13,822 nucleotides of DNA from an uncultured Candidatus Udaeobacter sp. (GTDB lineage: Bacteria > Verrucomicrobiota > Verrucomicrobiia > Chthoniobacterales > UBA10450): positions 1 to 13,822 of the forward strand of contig CATPBS010000235.1 of the NCBI GenBank assembly GCA_955652715.1, given 5' to 3'. How positions within the stretch are numbered: position 1 is the first letter of the stretch; every line of letters starts with the position of its first letter. The notes under the pieces were generated by a model, which was given only the letters and a program-made list of their open reading frames with translations, had not been told where the DNA came from and did not search any database. Of the stretch, positions 1 through 6,816 are shown in pieces. The translations under genes and the position numbers were made by a program.

Positions 1-87
1 GAATTAATCCAGGAAGAATCGATCCCTACAGTTCCAATGGCGCACGATCCCGGCTGGGAAAAAGCCGGAGCAAAAGGAACCATTTAG
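1..87 (+). CDS. nuoF: 3' end of upstream gene, probably NuoF (NADH-binding subunit)
   Basis: An open frame enters from the left edge and reads 28 codons to a TAG at 85-87, ending in ...DPGWEKAGAKGTI. The fragment carries no recognisable domain or cofactor motif. The call rests on position: nuoF precedes nuoG in nearly all 14-gene complex I operons, and nuoG starts 58 bases downstream on the same strand. If correct, the missing part would hold the FMN and NADH sites and the N3 4Fe-4S cluster. It could instead be the tail of another nuo subunit. The reading frame is clear; the identity is inference. Confidence 0.5.
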   Translation, partial: ELIQEESIPTVPMAHDPGWEKAGAKGTI

Positions 88-94
88 AAGAATT

Positions 95-116
95 TGGAAA
101 CCAGGAAACCAGGAAT
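95..116. repeat. Short tandem repeat (8-mer) in the gap before nuoG
   Basis: Two perfect copies of GGAAACCA (96-103, 104-111) are followed by a half unit GGAA (112-115). The same 8-mer tandem with one mismatch recurs in the nuoH-nuoI gap at 3009-3028. The rest of the 58-base gap shows no Shine-Dalgarno sequence and no promoter I would defend. Confidence 0.7.
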
Positions 117-145
117 GGAAATACAGAACAAATCCAGATTTCCCT

Positions 146-1921
146 ATGCCTGAAGAATCATCAGTTCCGCTGTTCAACGTCCAGATTGACGGCGTGTGGC
201 ATCAGTCTCCGAAAGGCACCCGCGTCATCGAGGCATGCGCGCAAGTTGGCGTTTTCGTTCCACGTTATTGCTATCACAAAAAGCTGAGCTCGCCGGGCAA
301 TTGCCGAATGTGCTTGATCGAAATGGGCTTCCCGAGGCTCGGCCCGGATCGCAAGCCCGAGCTCGGCGCCGACGGCAAACCGATCATCAACTGGATACCC
401 CGTCCGCAGATTTCCTGCGCTCAGGATGTGTCCGAAGGCATGGCGGTTCGCACAAACTCGCCCCTGGTGAAGGAATGTCAGAGCGGTGTAATGGAATTCC
501 TCCTTATTAATCATCCGCTCGATTGCCCGATTTGCGATCAGGCTGGCGAATGCCGTTTGCAGGAGTTCAGTGTCGATTTCGGCACCTCCAAATCACGATT
601 TCTCGAGAACAAAGTCAAGAAACCCAAGAACGTAGTGCTCGGGCCGCGGGTCACGCTTGATGATGAGCGCTGCATACTCTGCTCACGGTGCATCCGCTTC
701 TGTCAGGAGATCGCACACGACGACGTCCTGGGGTTTGTCGATCGCGGCAGTTATACTGTGCTGACTGCGCATCCCGGCAAGCGGCTCGAAAATAATTACT
801 CTCTCAACACCGTCGATATCTGCCCGGTCGGCGCGCTCACCTCGACTGATTTTCGTTTCAAGATGCGCGTCTGGTTCCTGAAAGAAACGAAAAGCATCTG
901 CACCAGTTGCGCGACGGGTTGCAACACCATCATCGGCACGCGCGAAGACGTCATTTACCCGCAGACACCGCGCGAAAACGATCACGTCAACTCCTGCAGG
1001 ATGTGCGATTTCGGACGGTTGAACTTCAAATATCTCGAAGCCGAAAACCGTTTGCTCGAGCCGCAGATTCGATCTCAGGGAAATCTGATCGCTGCGGATT
1101 GGCCGAGAGCAATCGCAGACGCGGCGCTTCAGTTAAAGCAGTTTGCCGGCGATGAAATTGGAATCATCGCTTCCGGCCGCATGACCAATGAGGAGCTTTG
1201 GCTTACGTCGCAATTGGCGGAATCCTTGGGCGTGCAGTGGATAGACATCGTCCCGCGGCGCGGGCCTGGTGATGACATTTTGCTCAGCGAAGACCGCAAC
1301 CCGAACACAAACGGCGCGCGCTTGATTCTGGGATCGACATGTGAGCCCGGTGCGAAACTCACGGCGATTGCTGAAGCTGTAAGATCCGGACAAATCAAAG
1401 CGCTGCTGATTTTGAAAGAAAACACGATGCATCTCGGCATATCCGTTGAACAACTCGCGCGCCTCCCTGCACTCATCGCGATGAATGTTTTGTCGAACGA
1501 GGCGACCGAAAAAGCGACCGTTGTTCTGCCCGCGTGCGGTTTTGCCGAGAAACGCGGCTCCATGATCAACGGCAAAGGCCGATTGCAACGATTGAATCGC
1601 GCGGTGCGCCCGCCCGGGAATGCGCGCGATGATTGGGAGATTTTGCGTGATTTGCTCCAAGCAGTCGGTGGAGGCGATTCGCTTTCGTCGGTGGATGATG
1701 TTTTTCGCCGGATCAGCGAAACAGTCCCGCAATTCGCCGAGTTGACCTTGAGTAAAATCGGCGACCTCGGCGTGCACATTTTGCAAATGGAAGAGCTGCC
1801 GCCGATGCATCCCAGCGATGAAGAAGCAATCGAGCAAGCGGTCGCGATCCAGGCAAGGCGCCGCGCCGTCCCACAACAGCTGCATGAGGTCCGTAAAGCT
1901 CCAGGAGTTGGAACACACTAG
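146..1921 (+). CDS. nuoG: NADH-quinone oxidoreductase subunit G (iron-sulfur)
   Basis: This is the large Fe-S subunit of the complex I peripheral arm; it passes electrons from NuoF/E towards NuoI/B. The N-terminal 2Fe-2S ferredoxin domain has C42, C53, C56 and C91 (N1b). H123, C127, C130 and C136 form the His-Cys3 site (N5). C176, C179, C182 and C226 fit N4. C252, C255, C259 and C287 match the spacing of the extra N7 cluster found in some bacteria. A degenerate molybdopterin-oxidoreductase-like region follows, roughly residues 250-540. At 591 residues it is much shorter than E. coli NuoG (about 908), so the C-terminal part is reduced. The ATG at 146 lies about 25 residues before the first conserved segment; no Shine-Dalgarno is visible. 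nuoH follows after 15 bases, consistent with one transcript. Family assignment is very secure. Confidence 0.97.
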   Translation: MPEESSVPLFNVQIDGVWHQSPKGTRVIEACAQVGVFVPRYCYHKKLSSPGNCRMCLIEMGFPRLGPDRKPELGADGKPIINWIPRPQISCAQDVSEGMAVRTNSPLVKECQSGVMEFLLINHPLDCPICDQAGECRLQEFSVDFGTSKSRFLENKVKKPKNVVLGPRVTLDDERCILCSRCIRFCQEIAHDDVLGFVDRGSYTVLTAHPGKRLENNYSLNTVDICPVGALTSTDFRFKMRVWFLKETKSICTSCATGCNTIIGTREDVIYPQTPRENDHVNSCRMCDFGRLNFKYLEAENRLLEPQIRSQGNLIAADWPRAIADAALQLKQFAGDEIGIIASGRMTNEELWLTSQLAESLGVQWIDIVPRRGPGDDILLSEDRNPNTNGARLILGSTCEPGAKLTAIAEAVRSGQIKALLILKENTMHLGISVEQLARLPALIAMNVLSNEATEKATVVLPACGFAEKRGSMINGKGRLQRLNRAVRPPGNARDDWEILRDLLQAVGGGDSLSSVDDVFRRISETVPQFAELTLSKIGDLGVHILQMEELPPMHPSDEEAIEQAVAIQARRRAVPQQLHEVRKAPGVGTH

Positions 1922-1936
1922 GGCCATAAGATTGCG

Positions 1937-3004
1937 ATGGATTCTTTTTTCATCATCACCTCGCTGCTGAAAATTGTCGGGATTCTCTTCGTGGTGATTC
2001 TGCCGATGGTTTCCTACGTGGTTTACGCCGAGCGACGCGTAAGCGCATTTATTCAGGACCGGCTGGGTCCGAATCGTGTGGGACCTGCCGGTCTTTTCCA
2101 GCCCATCGCGGACATATTCAAACTGTTGCTGAAAGAAGATTTCACGCCGCGAGCGGCGAACACATTTTACTATTGGCTCGCGCCATGTCTGGCCGTAATG
2201 CCCGCCATCATCACGATTGCGGTGGTTCCGTTTGGCAGCACCCTGTTTGGTGTTCCCATGGTGATCGCCGATGTCAACGTAGGAATCCTCTTCGTATTTG
2301 CCATCGCCTCGCTCGGTGTTTACGGAATCGTGATCGGCGGTTGGGCATCGAACTCCAAATACCCATTCCTGGGCGGAATCCGTTCCAGCGCGCAAATGCT
2401 TTCATATGAGCTTTCGCTGGGCCTCTCGGTCATCCCGGTTTTTATGCTGGTTGGAAATTTACGCCTGACCAGCGTGGTACGTTATCAAATTGAGCACGGA
2501 TGGTTCATCGCACCTTTTGTCGGCGATTGGATAAATCCATGGAAATGGCTGCTCACGATTCCCATGATTGTTTCGTTCCTGGTGTTCATGATTGCAATGT
2601 TCGCCGAGACAAACCGGCTGCCGTTCGATTTGCCAGAAGCGGAGCAGGAGTTGGCCGGCGGTTACCACACCGAATACAGTTCGATGAAGTTTGCGTTATA
2701 TTTTCTCGGCGAATATGCCGCAATGATTACCGGCTCTGCTGTAATCGTCACATTATTCTTTGGGGGCTGGCATTTCCCGGGAATTCCCGACGGCTCACAC
2801 GGGTGGATCTTTGGCCTGATCAACATCGCAGTCTTCTTCACAAAAGTGACTATCGTGATTCTCTTTTTCATGTGGATCCGCTGGACGCTGCCGCGCTTTC
2901 GTTACGATCAACTCATGCGGCTCGGCTGGCTTTTCTTCTTCGAAATTGCCCTCGTGAATATTTTTCTTGTCGCAGCAATTCTTCCTTACATTCCAAAGGT
3001 ATGA
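1937..3004 (+). CDS. nuoH: NADH-quinone oxidoreductase subunit H (membrane, quinone site)
   Basis: This 355-residue polytopic membrane protein joins the peripheral arm to the membrane arm and forms part of the quinone chamber. It has the family signature ERRVSAFIQDRLGPNRVGP (residues 32-50) just after the first helix. The AETNRLPFDLPEAEQELAGG segment (223-242), rich in acidic residues, is the conserved cytoplasmic loop near the quinone channel. It is followed by YHTEYSSMKFALYFLGEY (243-260). Length and about eight hydrophobic segments are normal for NuoH. The ATG at 1937 comes 15 bases after the nuoG stop. The stop at 3002-3004 overlaps an ATG at 3001 (ATGA), which opens only a 23-codon frame, not nuoI. 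Confidence 0.97.
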   Translation: MDSFFIITSLLKIVGILFVVILPMVSYVVYAERRVSAFIQDRLGPNRVGPAGLFQPIADIFKLLLKEDFTPRAANTFYYWLAPCLAVMPAIITIAVVPFGSTLFGVPMVIADVNVGILFVFAIASLGVYGIVIGGWASNSKYPFLGGIRSSAQMLSYELSLGLSVIPVFMLVGNLRLTSVVRYQIEHGWFIAPFVGDWINPWKWLLTIPMIVSFLVFMIAMFAETNRLPFDLPEAEQELAGGYHTEYSSMKFALYFLGEYAAMITGSAVIVTLFFGGWHFPGIPDGSHGWIFGLINIAVFFTKVTIVILFFMWIRWTLPRFRYDQLMRLGWLFFFEIALVNIFLVAAILPYIPKV

Positions 3005-3008
3005 ATCT

Positions 3009-3028
3009 GGAAACCACGAAACCAGGAA
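3009..3028. repeat. 8-mer tandem repeat in the nuoH-nuoI gap
   Basis: The units are GGAAACCA (3009-3016), CGAAACCA (3017-3024) and a half unit GGAA (3025-3028). This is the repeat seen before nuoG at 96-115 with one mismatch. It lies inside a 74-base gap that also contains an AAGAATTCTT palindrome just downstream. The 23-codon frame at 3001-3072 runs through it and has no protein-like features. Confidence 0.65.
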
Positions 3029-3078
3029 GAATCGAAGAATTCTTAATCCCGGATTCTTGGCTCCCAGATTAGCAAATC

Positions 3079-3609
3079 ATGGCCGTCACTGTTCCACGAC
3101 CGAGACTGACCTGGCGCGAGCGATTGTATCTGCCCGCTATCGTCGCCGGCCTGGCGATTACGTTTAAGCATTTCAAGAACATGCTGCTCGGACGCACGAA
3201 GGTCACCATGCAATATCCCGAGCAAAAATGGGACAGCAGCCTGCCGGAGCACTATCGCGGCGCGCCGGCGCTGGTGCGGGATGAGGATGGCCGTGTGCGT
3301 TGCGTCGCGTGTCAGCTCTGCGAATTCATTTGTCCCCCACGCGCGATTAAGATTCTTCCCGGCGAAATTCCCTCAACGGATCGCTTTGCCAAAGTCGAAA
3401 AATATCCGGAGCAATTCGATATCGACATGATTCGCTGCATTTTCTGCGGGATGTGCGAAGAGGTCTGCCCCGAACAGGCGATTTATCTGCGGAAGGATTA
3501 TGCCATCACTGGCTTCACGCGCGCGGAAATGGTGCACGATAAGGAGAAACTTCTTGAGATCGGCGGAGTAATGCACGGCGTCGTGCTGAAGTGGAACGAG
3601 AAAAAGTGA
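3079..3609 (+). CDS. nuoI: NADH-quinone oxidoreductase subunit I (two 4Fe-4S clusters)
   Basis: This 176-residue ferredoxin-type subunit carries clusters N6a and N6b, the link between NuoG and NuoB in the electron path. The two motifs are complete: C75, C78, C81, C85 (CVACQLCEFICP) and C120, C123, C126, C130 (CIFCGMCEEVCP). The N-terminal region to about residue 40 is the amphipathic stretch that lies on the membrane arm. The ATG at 3079 gives a normal family length. It is separated from nuoH by a repeat-containing gap instead of the usual tight spacing, and no good Shine-Dalgarno precedes it. Identification is secure. Confidence 0.97.
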   Translation: MAVTVPRPRLTWRERLYLPAIVAGLAITFKHFKNMLLGRTKVTMQYPEQKWDSSLPEHYRGAPALVRDEDGRVRCVACQLCEFICPPRAIKILPGEIPSTDRFAKVEKYPEQFDIDMIRCIFCGMCEEVCPEQAIYLRKDYAITGFTRAEMVHDKEKLLEIGGVMHGVVLKWNEKK

Positions 3610-3670
3610 ACAGGATTGTCAATTGCTAAATGCCAAATGCCCATCGTCGATGCTTGGCTCGCCCTTCTTT

Positions 3671-3698
3671 CCGCAATCCGCAATCCGCAATCCGCAAT
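3671..3698. repeat. Four perfect heptamer tandem repeats (CCGCAAT)4
   Basis: Four exact copies of CCGCAAT (3671, 3678, 3685, 3692) end six bases before the nuoJ ATG. The rest of the 94-base nuoI-nuoJ gap includes a near-repeat of AAATGCC (AAATGCCAAATGCCC, 3628-3642). The heptamers occupy the place where a ribosome binding site would be expected, so nuoJ has none. This resembles short tandemly repeated repetitive sequences known from some bacteria. Four copies without spacers is not a CRISPR. Confidence 0.85.
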
Positions 3699-3703
3699 CG
3701 ATA

Positions 3704-4207
3704 ATGTCTCCATTTCTGTTTTGGATTTTCGCATTATTGATGCTGGTGTTTGGCGCCGCCGTTGTCGTCAATCGCAATCCTGTTGCGAGCGCGCTCAGCC
3801 TCGTTGTTTCGTTTCTCGGATTAGCTGCGCTATTCATGTCGCTCGACGCTTACTTTCTTGGAATCATTCAGGTGCTCGTTTACGCAGGCGCTGTCATGGT
3901 GCTCTTTCTTTTCATCATTATGCTGCTCGATCTTCGCGCGGAAACGAGGCGCCGAATCAACTGGCTGGCAACGGCCGGCGGAATCGCCGTCGCGCTGGTG
4001 TTGTTGATGCAGATTTCTTTTGTGGTCAGTCGCTTTCAACTGGCTCGCCAAACCTTTCCAGCGCTGCCTGGATCGACAATTGACGACGTTCGGAACGTCG
4101 GCGCGCTGCTTTTTAGCAATTACAATCTGCCGTTTCAGATCGTCGGTGTTCTTGTGCTGGTGGCAACGATTGGCGTCGTGCTTTTGAGCAGACGCGAGCC
4201 TCGATAG
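3704..4207 (+). CDS. nuoJ: NADH-quinone oxidoreductase subunit J
   Basis: This 167-residue membrane-arm subunit has about five hydrophobic segments. The conserved third helix, with its Tyr- and Gly-rich turn, is visible as [20 protein letters not shown], the region of the pi-bulge that changes conformation during turnover. I chose the ATG at 3704, which gives [12 protein letters not shown]. An in-frame ATG at 3623 would add 27 residues read from intergenic repeat DNA and is not credible. nuoK starts one base after the TAG, so translation is probably coupled. Length and position between nuoI and nuoK fit the family well. Confidence 0.95.
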   Translation: MSPFLFWIFALLMLVFGAAVVVNRNPVASALSLVVSFLGLAALFMSLDAYFLGIIQVLVYAGAVMVLFLFIIMLLDLRAETRRRINWLATAGGIAVALVLLMQISFVVSRFQLARQTFPALPGSTIDDVRNVGALLFSNYNLPFQIVGVLVLVATIGVVLLSRREPR

Positions 4208-4208
4208 A

Positions 4209-4529
4209 ATGACTACACTTGGCGATTATCTACTCGTAAGCGGTATTCTTTTTTCGATCGGGTTCGCAGGAGTGATGTTGCGTCGCAATCTCATCGTCAT
4301 TCTCATGTCACTGGAGTTGATGTTGAATGCGGCAAACTTGTCGCTCGTTGCTTTTTCGCGGTTCCGTGTCGATCCAAACGGCCTGCCTAATTACAACGCG
4401 CAGGTCTTCGTTTTTTTCGTCATCACGGTCGCAGCGGCTGAAGTAGCGGTGGGTCTCGCTCTTCTCGTTGCCCTATTCCGTGCAAGGCAGACCACGGACG
4501 TAAAAGACATCAGCAGCTTGAAATTCTGA
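4209..4529 (+). CDS. nuoK: NADH-quinone oxidoreductase subunit K
   Basis: This 106-residue, three-helix membrane subunit is related to MrpC of Na+/H+ antiporters and sits next to NuoJ and NuoN in the membrane arm. E36 (in [12 protein letters not shown]) and E78 (in [17 protein letters not shown]) are the two buried glutamates of the central hydrophilic axis (E36 and E72 in E. coli). The start is one base downstream of the nuoJ stop. In a normal operon nuoL would follow almost immediately; here a 472-bp cassette intervenes. Confidence 0.97.
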   Translation: MTTLGDYLLVSGILFSIGFAGVMLRRNLIVILMSLELMLNAANLSLVAFSRFRVDPNGLPNYNAQVFVFFVITVAAAEVAVGLALLVALFRARQTTDVKDISSLKF

Positions 4530-4545
4530 GCTCGCGAAAGTTGAA

Positions 4546-5017
4546 CCCACGGAACACACCAAAAGACACGAAAGGAAGAACGTGGAGTTGATATATAAAG
4601 ACGAAAGCTACTCCATCATTGGCGCATGCTTTGAGGTCTACAAAAATAAGGGCTGCGGGTTTCTCGAACCCGTCTATCACGAGTGCCTGGAGATCGAACT
4701 GGAATTCGAACGAATTCCATTTTTGTCGAAACCTCCGCAAACATTGCAGTATCGCGGACGCACTTTGGTTCAAACGTTTAGTCCAGATTTCGTTTGCTAC
4801 GAGAAGATCATTCTCGAAATCAAAGCCGTCTCTGCATTATGCGATGAGCATCGCGCGCAAGTATTGAATTATCTTGGCGCGACCGACTGCAAGTTGGGCC
4901 TGCTCGTGAATTTCGGCCATTACCCCAAGCTGGAATACGAGCGCCTCCTGTCGAGGAATTATGAACCCGCCGATCTCCAGCTCTGAAAATTTTAGGGTCG
5001 TTCGTGTATTTAGTGGG
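4546..5017 (+). mobile_element. Putative GxxExxY cassette bounded by imperfect terminal inverted repeats
   Basis: The left end begins CCCACGGAACACACCAA (4546-4562). The reverse complement of the right end, read from 5017, begins CCCACTAAATACACGAA. The two agree at 13 of 17 positions, including CCCAC and ACAC. The unit is 472 bp, starts 17 bases after the nuoK stop, ends 8 bases before the nuoL ATG, and encloses the GxxExxY gene. I see no convincing target-site duplication and no transposase. That it moves, or once moved, as a unit is inference from its placement inside an otherwise conserved operon and from its ends. Confidence 0.45.
4582..4986 (+). CDS. GxxExxY family protein (PD-(D/E)xK nuclease-like)
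   Basis: This is a 134-residue soluble protein of a widespread family with no established function, grouped with the PD-(D/E)xK nuclease superfamily (PDDEXK_3). The name motif is G26-F-L-E29-P-V-Y32. D69 (SPDF) and E79-x-K81 (LEIKAV) give the nuclease-like D...ExK pattern, and the MELIYKDESY N-terminus is typical. The start is the GTG at 4582, with GGAAG only three bases before it. Family members often sit by short CACGGAA/ATTCGTG-type repeats, as here. It has no place in complex I, yet lies on the same strand between nuoK and nuoL and would be co-transcribed. The family call is firm; nuclease activity is unproven. Confidence 0.9.
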   Translation: MELIYKDESYSIIGACFEVYKNKGCGFLEPVYHECLEIELEFERIPFLSKPPQTLQYRGRTLVQTFSPDFVCYEKIILEIKAVSALCDEHRAQVLNYLGATDCKLGLLVNFGHYPKLEYERLLSRNYEPADLQL

Positions 5018-5025
5018 CCGTGAAC

Positions 5026-6816
5026 ATGAAGCTCCCATGGATCATTCTGCTCGCGCCCCTGGTTAGCGCTGTTGCTATCACACTGTTCACGCGTCGATGG
5101 AAAACGCTGAGCAGTTCGATCTCAATCGCCGCGGTGCTCGTAAGTTTTACCTGCAGTTGTTTGATATTTACACAGCCAAGTGTTGCCGCGGCTGAGTTCA
5201 CTTGGATCCGTATCAGCGGCGTCTTCCAAGTTCCGCTCGGCCTGACACTGGACCAGTTGAGCAAGACGATGCTCGTTCTGGTTTCCGGGATTGGCGCGGC
5301 CATTCACATCTATTCGCTGGGGTACATGCGAGATGACGAAGGCAAGTCCCGCTATTTCGCGGCGCTCTCGCTCTTCATGTTCGCGATGCTCGGCATCGTT
5401 CTCTCGAACAATTTCGTCATGCTTTTCATCTTCTGGGAATTGGTTGGCTTTACCTCCTACGTCTTGATCGGCCACTGGTTCTATCGCGACGCCGCTGCGG
5501 ACGCGGCCAACAAAGCGTTCATCACCACGCGAATTGGTGATTTCGGATTCATGATTGGAATCCTGATGGTTTGGATGGCGACCGGCTCTGTCGTTTTCGC
5601 CGAGATCGCGCCGCGGATGTCGACATTAACCGGTCATTCGTTATTTCTGACAATCGCCGCCCTGTTGGTTTTTTGCGGAGCGGTTGGCAAGTCGGCCCAG
5701 TTTCCGCTGCACGTCTGGTTGCCGGATGCGATGGAAGGTCCGACGCCAATTTCTGCGTTGATTCACGCGGCGACGATGGTCGCAGCAGGTGTTTACATGC
5801 TGGTCCGCGTTGCATTCGTCGTTCAAGCTTCGCAAACCGCGCTTCTGATCATTGCGTGGGTCGGCACGATCACGGCAGTGATGGCTGCGTTAATAGCAAC
5901 GCAGCAAAACGACATCAAGCGGATCCTGGCCTACTCCACGCTCTCGCAACTCGGTTACATGGTGATGGCAGTCGGTCTCACTTCAAATGACGCGGCCCTG
6001 TTCCATCTTTTTACTCACGCGTTCTTCAAAGCGCTTCTCTTCCTCGCCGCCGGCTCAGTCATTGTGGTGCTTCATCATGAACAGAACATCTGGGCCATGG
6101 GAGGGCTTTCCCGGAAACTTCCGATCACATTCGTTACGTTCCTTGCCGGCGCTCTGGCGTTGATCGGCTGCCCGCCGTTCAGCGGATTTTTCAGCAAGGA
6201 CGCAATTCTTGCACTCGCCTACGAACACAATACGCCGATTTTCGCTGTCGCCTTGTTCACAGCGTTTCTGACAGCTTTCTACGTGATGCGCCTGCTCGTG
6301 ATCGTCTTCTTCGGGAAACCACGTAGCGACATTGCGCGTGAGAGCCGCGAATCACCACCGGTAATGACGATCCCGCTAATTGTGCTCGCGCTCCTGGCGA
6401 CACTCGGCGGATTTGCATTTTTCGCGCGAAACTTCCTCACACTGCCAGCCGAAAAGGAAGTCGTAATCTTTGTTCCGGCGCTTGCGATCGTCGCGTTAAT
6501 TCTGGGCAGTGGGCTGGCGATTGCTCTTTATCGCAACCGGGCCGCTGAACCGGTGGACGTAGAGCTGTTGCGCCACAAGTTTTACTTCGACGAGTTCTAT
6601 AGCTGGCTGATTTACTGGACCCAGGAACTCCTCGCACGCGTGTCAGCGTTCTTCGATCGATGGATCATCGATGCTGGCGCGGTAGGCGGAAGCAGCCGCG
6701 GAACCTGGGGCATCGGCGCTCTGTTGCGGCTGGTTCAAGTAGGAAATCTGCAAGCTTACACGTTCCTGTTTGGCCTGGGTGTCATCGCTATCATCTACTT
6801 CGCCGTTTTCCACTAA
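5026..6816 (+). CDS. nuoL: NADH-quinone oxidoreductase subunit L (antiporter-like proton pump)
   Basis: This 596-residue, MrpA-like distal membrane subunit should have about 16 helices and a long lateral helix near the C-terminus. Conserved pumping residues are present: E138 in FWELVGFTSYVLIG, K222 in GKSAQFPLHVWLPDA, H247 in SALIHAATMVAAGVY, K335 in HAFFKALLFLAAG, and the FFSKDAIL segment. I chose the ATG at 5026 (MKLPWIILLAPL). An in-frame GTG two codons earlier (5020) is equally possible, and neither has a clear Shine-Dalgarno. The stop overlaps the nuoM start by one base (TAATG), indicating tight coupling. The gene is separated from nuoK by the GxxExxY cassette. Confidence 0.97.
   Translation: MKLPWIILLAPLVSAVAITLFTRRWKTLSSSISIAAVLVSFTCSCLIFTQPSVAAAEFTWIRISGVFQVPLGLTLDQLSKTMLVLVSGIGAAIHIYSLGYMRDDEGKSRYFAALSLFMFAMLGIVLSNNFVMLFIFWELVGFTSYVLIGHWFYRDAAADAANKAFITTRIGDFGFMIGILMVWMATGSVVFAEIAPRMSTLTGHSLFLTIAALLVFCGAVGKSAQFPLHVWLPDAMEGPTPISALIHAATMVAAGVYMLVRVAFVVQASQTALLIIAWVGTITAVMAALIATQQNDIKRILAYSTLSQLGYMVMAVGLTSNDAALFHLFTHAFFKALLFLAAGSVIVVLHHEQNIWAMGGLSRKLPITFVTFLAGALALIGCPPFSGFFSKDAILALAYEHNTPIFAVALFTAFLTAFYVMRLLVIVFFGKPRSDIARESRESPPVMTIPLIVLALLATLGGFAFFARNFLTLPAEKEVVIFVPALAIVALILGSGLAIALYRNRAAEPVDVELLRHKFYFDEFYSWLIYWTQELLARVSAFFDRWIIDAGAVGGSSRGTWGIGALLRLVQVGNLQAYTFLFGLGVIAIIYFAVFH

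Noticed and set aside
1133..2395. A 420-codon open frame on the minus strand across nuoG and nuoH
   Set aside because: It is antisense to two secure genes, spans their boundary, and its translation is rich in Arg, His, Gln and Asn without any domain; typical of the complement of membrane-protein codons.
3671..3698. Possible CRISPR array
   Set aside because: Four 7-base units directly abut each other without spacers; this is a simple tandem repeat.
3616..4083. A 155-codon plus-strand frame over the repeat and nuoJ
   Set aside because: It is out of frame with nuoJ and starts in repeat DNA; nuoJ from 3704 explains the region.
6660..6815. Upstream extension of nuoM
   Set aside because: It lies in the nuoL coding region and adds a non-membrane, Arg-rich stretch; the TAATG overlap start gives the normal NuoM N-terminus.
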